Assembly (NCBI GenBank): GCA_030770425.1
Contig: JASJFT010000281.1
Span: forward strand, 1,901 to 50,803
DNA: 48,903 bases
Direction: 5' to 3'
Source: Darksidea phi
Lineage: Eukaryota; Ascomycota; Dothideomycetes; Pleosporales; Lentitheciaceae
Shown here: positions 45,958 to 48,903 of the stretch, one piece after another
Layout: the number at the start of each line of letters is the position of its first letter
Position numbering within the stretch: the first letter of the stretch is position 1
Notes under the pieces: generated by a model
Seen by the model: only the letters and a program-made list of their open reading frames with translations
Told to the model about the DNA's origin: nothing
Database searches by the model: none
Made by a program: the position numbers and the translations under genes

Positions 45958-46487
45958 CACTACCTCCTATTAATTGGAAGGCTCTCTAGGAATATGCGAT
46001 CGGCGTAAAACCTTATACCGTTCAGACGACGTATCCATCTTTCAGATCTGAAAGGTACCAAAAATAGTAAGCTAGTCAGAGATAAGGGTTGGTCAATCGA
46101 ACCGAGTAACCTACCCAACCTATCAGCTTGCTTTTTTAACCCTCAGATAGCGCGTCCAGATTTTGGGGATGTACCCCGCTCTCATGACGCGTGCACCTTC
46201 CAAGATCGGAAGGTGCCAAGAAGACGGTGATATGGGTTGGCCAATCGGACTTGGTAATATTATCGTCATAGACTTTAGCATACTTGGCATAACGGCTGCT
46301 TAGGCTTGGTGGATGGCTGCCTAACCTTAAAGCCCGATCCCTCATACAAATCTAGATCTCTAGTAAAAGTCCTGGTTACATCTGTATAGTGGATCGTCGT
46401 CATAGAAAGAGCGAATGTTACATGTGGAGAGCCGAAGCCGAAACTTTCTTAACTTAAATATCCGTCCTTCTCTCCGTCTTATTCCTT
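45958..46487. other. Region with a diverged tandem duplication
   Basis: About 110 bp around 46030-46120 recur, diverged, at about 46185-46260: each has a short hairpin followed by a GGGTTGG.CAATCG stretch. The second copy contains the minus-strand frame 46345-46136 (KSDWPTHITVFLAPSDLGRC), possibly an exon of the pseudogene at 44417-45957. No other gene is seen. Confidence 0.4.
46039..46054. other. Perfect 16-bp palindrome
   Basis: CTTTCAGATCTGAAAG is a perfect inverted repeat. At the matching place in the diverged duplicate (46193-46216), GCACCTTCC and GGAAGGTGC form a nine-base stem around a six-base loop. Pairing is kept though the bases differ. Confidence 0.6.
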
Positions 46488-46688
46488 CACCATACGAACA
46501 TCACGTCGGGTCTTGGCACTCACCACACGAACATCACGTCGGGTCTTGGCACTCACCATACGAACATCATGTTGGGTCTTGGGCTCTCACCATACGAACA
46601 TCACGTTGGGTCTTGGCACTCACCATGCGAAACATCACGATGGGTCTTGGCACTCACCATACGAACATCACGTTGGGTCTTGGGCTCT
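46488..46688 (+). repeat. 33-bp minisatellite, six units
   Basis: Units start at 46488, 46521, 46554, 46588, 46621 and 46655 and are 33 or 34 bp. Each begins CACCATACGAACATCACG or a close variant. A frame from the ATG at 46415 reads SPYEHHVGSWH repeats through the first units, but the 34-bp units break it, so I do not call a protein. The last unit is also the outer end of the palindrome that follows. Confidence 0.9.
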
Positions 46689-46913
46689 CACCATGGTGAA
46701 CTCGGCGTTCAATAGGCCTAATTGGATCCCCTACTCCCGAAAAGATTAATAAAAGCTCTTAAAAAAAAGTCTCGATATTGTGGTGGAAAAAATATCGGGC
46801 CTTTTTTTTGGAGTTTTTATCAATCTTTTCGGGAGTGAGGATCCAATTGGGCCTATTGAACGCCGAGTTCACCATAGTGAGAGCCTAAGAGCCAACGTGA
46901 TGTTCGTATGGTG
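46655..46913. repeat. Large palindrome 1 (arms about 125 bp)
   Basis: The left arm 46655-46780 and the right arm 46792-46913 are inverted copies with few mismatches and an 11-bp centre. The outer end of each arm is a minisatellite unit, so a seventh unit lies inverted at 46880-46913. The middle holds poly-A facing poly-T around CGATATT. CA and TG steps are intact. It could be a foldback element or a rearrangement product; it encodes nothing clear. Confidence 0.9.
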
Positions 46914-47060
46914 TACAAGGGGGTACCATGAACGGGCGATACTGAGGTTCGGTTGGGGAGAGGCCCGTGCATGGAAGCTGCGAGAATCGAATACCTTGTT
47001 TATAAGCGTTTTGCTAGCACCCACATATCGAGAACGCGTTCAGATATCCAGCATCTCTGA

Positions 47061-47160
47061 GGTGGAGAGTACGGCAACGCGCTCCAGGCGGCTTCAGCAG
47101 GAGACCATGAGCGGATTGTGCGGCTGCTGCTAGACGGGGGCGCCGACGGCAACGCGAAGG
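47061..47160 (+). pseudogene. Ankyrin-repeat fragment, left arm
   Basis: The plus strand reads GGEYGNALQAASAGDHERIV followed by RLLLDGGADGNAKGG. This is one ankyrin repeat of the form common in fungal NACHT/ankyrin proteins (YGNALQAAS, then LLL..GAD.NA.GG). An in-frame stop lies just upstream (TGA at 47058). A second, inverted copy lies on the minus strand at about 47283-47205, where the reading ends RLLLDRGSSLGG. Only about 33 residues remain, so this is a gene fragment caught in the palindrome. Confidence 0.8.
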
Positions 47161-47204
47161 GTGGGTGTGACGGGGGGGAGCAAGCCCGAAGAACTTATCC
47201 TCCC

Positions 47205-47283
47205 AAGGACGACCCCCTGTCTAGCAGCAGCCGCACAATCCGCTCATGGTCTCCTGCTGAAGCCGCCTGGAGCGCGTTGCCGT
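47205..47283 (-). pseudogene. Ankyrin-repeat fragment, right arm (inverted copy)
   Basis: It is the mirror copy of 47061-47142. The minus strand reads GNALQAASAGDHERIVRLLL and then diverges at the palindrome spacer. Confidence 0.75.
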
Positions 47284-47445
47284 ACTCTCCATCTCAGAGA
47301 TGCTGGATATCTGAACGCGTTCTCGATATATGGGTGCCTAGCAAAACGCTTATAAAACAGGGTATTCGATTCTCGCAGCTTCCATGCACGGGCCTCTCCC
47401 CAACCGAACCTCGGTATCGCCCGTTCATGATCCCCCCTTGTATGG

Positions 47446-48484
47446 GTTTGTAATTAGTTGCGTAGTCCGGCGACTCGACTTTCAGGATGGAACCAGTTGG
47501 GTGGCACGACTACAACTGCACACCACCGCAGACTCACTTCAACGTCTGATCCACGAGGTCTGCACCATTCAAGTTATTCGGGAACAGTCAGCGATACCGG
47601 TTCCGGAGATATTTGGGTACGAGCCTAGCTGTCGCGCGACAATGATGTTGGCGTTGCTTTTATGATTATGGAGTATATTCCAGCAAATACAGCTATGGAT
47701 TCTTTCGGTGAATGGCATGTGCACAAGGGTAAAACCCCTCCGCGTTTCAGGGCACAATTCTATGCTACAATGGCTAGAATACAGGTACGTAGAAGACGAT
47801 TAATATGTGATATTAAGCTTATAGAACCAGGTTGAAATAGCATCAGTACGTTTTCCGGGTATCGGAAGCGTTATCCGACTCTCCGATGGAACCTACTCTA
47901 TTAGCCCCATACCTAGAATAGGAGGCCCATTCGACTTAGTAGCGGATTTTTTCAAAGCCTAGGCGAAAGGAATAAAGTTTCCTTATAATTAAAATATAAT
48001 TCGAGAAAGAACGCCCGTTAAGTATATTAACGGGATCCTAAAGTCTATCGAAGACTTCCCATTAAAACTTTCAAACTTCGCGTAGCGTTATTACTTTCAG
48101 GAAGGCCCCTTCTCGATTATTTATACCGACCTATATAAAAGTAATATTCTTATAGATTCCGAGTACCGTATATAGAGTATAATCGACTAGGAAAATACGA
48201 TTATTACTCCTTAGGAGATGGTCGAATTTATTAAAGATTTGTCTATTATACCGCCCGTAATAGACGGACCGCTTTATTATAAGGAGGAGTCGGTCCGAGA
48301 AAGGTTCGCTGAACGAATGAGGTATATTAAGGTGGTCAAGAAGACGGAGAAGGTATTGCGGCTTGACAGTAAACTTTCTATAGCGTTTAGGGATCGGAAC
48401 ACTCAGAACCTGGCTTCGGCAATATGGCTATATTCTGATGGCAGGATTGGTTTCTACTCGAGTGTATTTAAACCGTTCGACTAG
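47446..48484 (+). pseudogene. APH-family (aminoglycoside phosphotransferase-like) kinase pseudogene
   Basis: This fungal phosphotransferase (kinase-fold) relic is missing its N-terminus at the edge of palindrome 2. Exon 1 reads RRLDFQDGTSWVARLQLH, with the ATP-binding beta strands, through IPVPEIFGYEP. It shifts frame near 47637 to VGVAFMIMEYIPANTAMDSF and ends at 47784. A 46-nt intron (47785-47830, GTACGT..CAG, phase 0) follows. Exon 2 (47831-48484) is open by length but has six stops: TAG 47960, TAA 47990, TAG 48083, 48173, 48188 and 48212. Most fit Trp TGG or Gln CAG changed by RIP. The catalytic motif at 48122-48145 reads YTDLYKSN, its first His now Tyr, while Asp (48128) and Asn (48143) survive. 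The metal-binding IDW follows as IID-stop. The C-terminus (MVEFIKDLS.. to SSVFKPFD) is clean. The natural substrate of these fungal proteins is mostly unknown. Confidence 0.85.
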
Positions 48485-48794
48485 ATCCACTGATATTCGA
48501 CTGGTGCCCGATGACGTAGCACACCCAAGGCCCCGTTATGTGACCACGTCTTAGCGCATTTCGAAAAGGTATGCTAAGTACAAGTGACGGCCAGTCCGAA
48601 GAGCTCACCGTTGTGACCAAAGGCCTAGATTCGGGCAACCCACTCCAAACGCGGTCTTTCGCCAAACCTGATCGCTCCTCGAATTCGCCCCCAATCATGG
48701 CTAGCCTACCATTTATCCGCCTAATCGAGACGAGTGTGCATCGAATACAGTGTGACAAGAAGGCCTGAATAGAGCCAAAAATTGGCCAACCTCG
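48485..48794. other. 3' flank without a confident gene
   Basis: A 65-codon frame starts with ATG at 48571 (MLSTSDGQSEELTVVTKGLD) and overlaps a 96-codon minus-strand frame. Neither resembles a known protein and neither has splice or promoter support. Composition is balanced, with normal CA and TG. Confidence 0.35.
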
Positions 48795-48811
48795 GTAGTA
48801 GTAGTAATGAT

Positions 48812-48903
<92 letters not shown>
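48795..48903. repeat. (TAG)n trinucleotide repeat at the window end
   Basis: GTA/TAG units begin at 48795, are interrupted by TAATGATAGCAGC, include about five AGC units (48813-48828), and then run unbroken to the last base. The true length is unknown because the window ends inside it. Confidence 0.95.

Larger units (their letters stand above)
46915..47441. repeat. Large palindrome 2 (arms about 230 bp) carrying ankyrin fragments
   Basis: The left arm 46915-47142 and right arm 47211-47441 are inverted copies, about 95% alike or better by eye, with a 68-bp spacer. Differences are mainly transitions and single-base indels. It begins one base after palindrome 1 ends and its right end abuts the truncated APH-like gene. 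Arms shorter than about 400 bp would be below the length RIP needs in Neurospora, which may be why CA and TG survive. Confidence 0.92.

Noticed and set aside
46415..46699. A repeat protein with SPYEHHVGSWH units
   Set aside because: The 34-bp units shift the frame, so the repeat is kept at DNA level and not as protein.
48468..48768. Overlapping frames downstream of the APH relic as genes
   Set aside because: The frames on the two strands shadow each other, and neither shows introns, promoter signals or a known domain.

Overview
The window looks like nuclear DNA of a filamentous ascomycete (Pezizomycotina). The evidence is a block mutated in the manner of repeat-induced point mutation (RIP), short GT..AG introns with fungal-type splice sites, a fungal MYB/SANT gene, a fungal aminoglycoside-phosphotransferase-like kinase relic, and the fungal type of ankyrin repeat. 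No intact, clearly functional protein gene can be certified anywhere in it.

Positions 108 to about 39,560 form one AT-rich block almost free of CpA and TpG, while CpT, CpC and CpG remain. This is the mark of saturating, CpA-specific RIP. The block is a stack of nested transposons whose ends can be read exactly. Gypsy copy B1 (108-1051 and 14980-17530) was split by Copia element D (1052-14974, 189-bp LTRs, 5-bp target duplication ATTAT). D was split by chromodomain-bearing Gypsy element E (5147-12556, LTRs 435 and 489 bp, CTAGA). Next come two copies of an unidentified 2.6-kb repeat X. X1 (17531-20593) carries a 434-bp foldback MITE. X2 (20828-24233 and 39086-39249) carries a 971-bp poly-A retroposon. 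X2 was split by Gypsy element C (24234-39080, minus strand, 465-bp LTRs, TAAAT), and C was split inside its reverse transcriptase by a second B copy, B2 (27815-35668, 268-bp LTRs, TTACT). All retrotransposon reading frames are riddled with stops, and every reverse transcriptase active site seen has lost its second aspartate codon.

At 39,500-39,600 a GC-rich cluster of CCCTAATTAGGG palindromes marks an abrupt change to balanced base composition. The right 9.3 kb holds gene relics rather than intact genes: a small two-exon gene (41005-41286); a MYB-like gene on the minus strand (about 42795-41833) whose start codon appears to have been lost by one CpA-to-TpA change; a protein-kinase pseudogene (43836-44303 and beyond); a long, multi-exon, frameshifted unknown pseudogene on the minus strand (about 45957-44417); and an APH-family kinase pseudogene (about 47446-48484) with six in-frame stops. 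Between the last two lie a 33-bp minisatellite and two adjoining large palindromes (46655-46913 and 46915-47441), the second carrying an ankyrin-repeat fragment in each arm.

A 23-bp minisatellite beside the MYB gene start (42796-42888) recurs inverted and in RIP-mutated form at the edge of the AT block (39377-39461), linking the two compartments. The window starts in poly-A and ends in a (TAG)n repeat, as a contig broken at low-complexity sequence would. Taken together it resembles a heterochromatic transposon graveyard (centromeric, subtelomeric or an AT isochore) and its decaying border.
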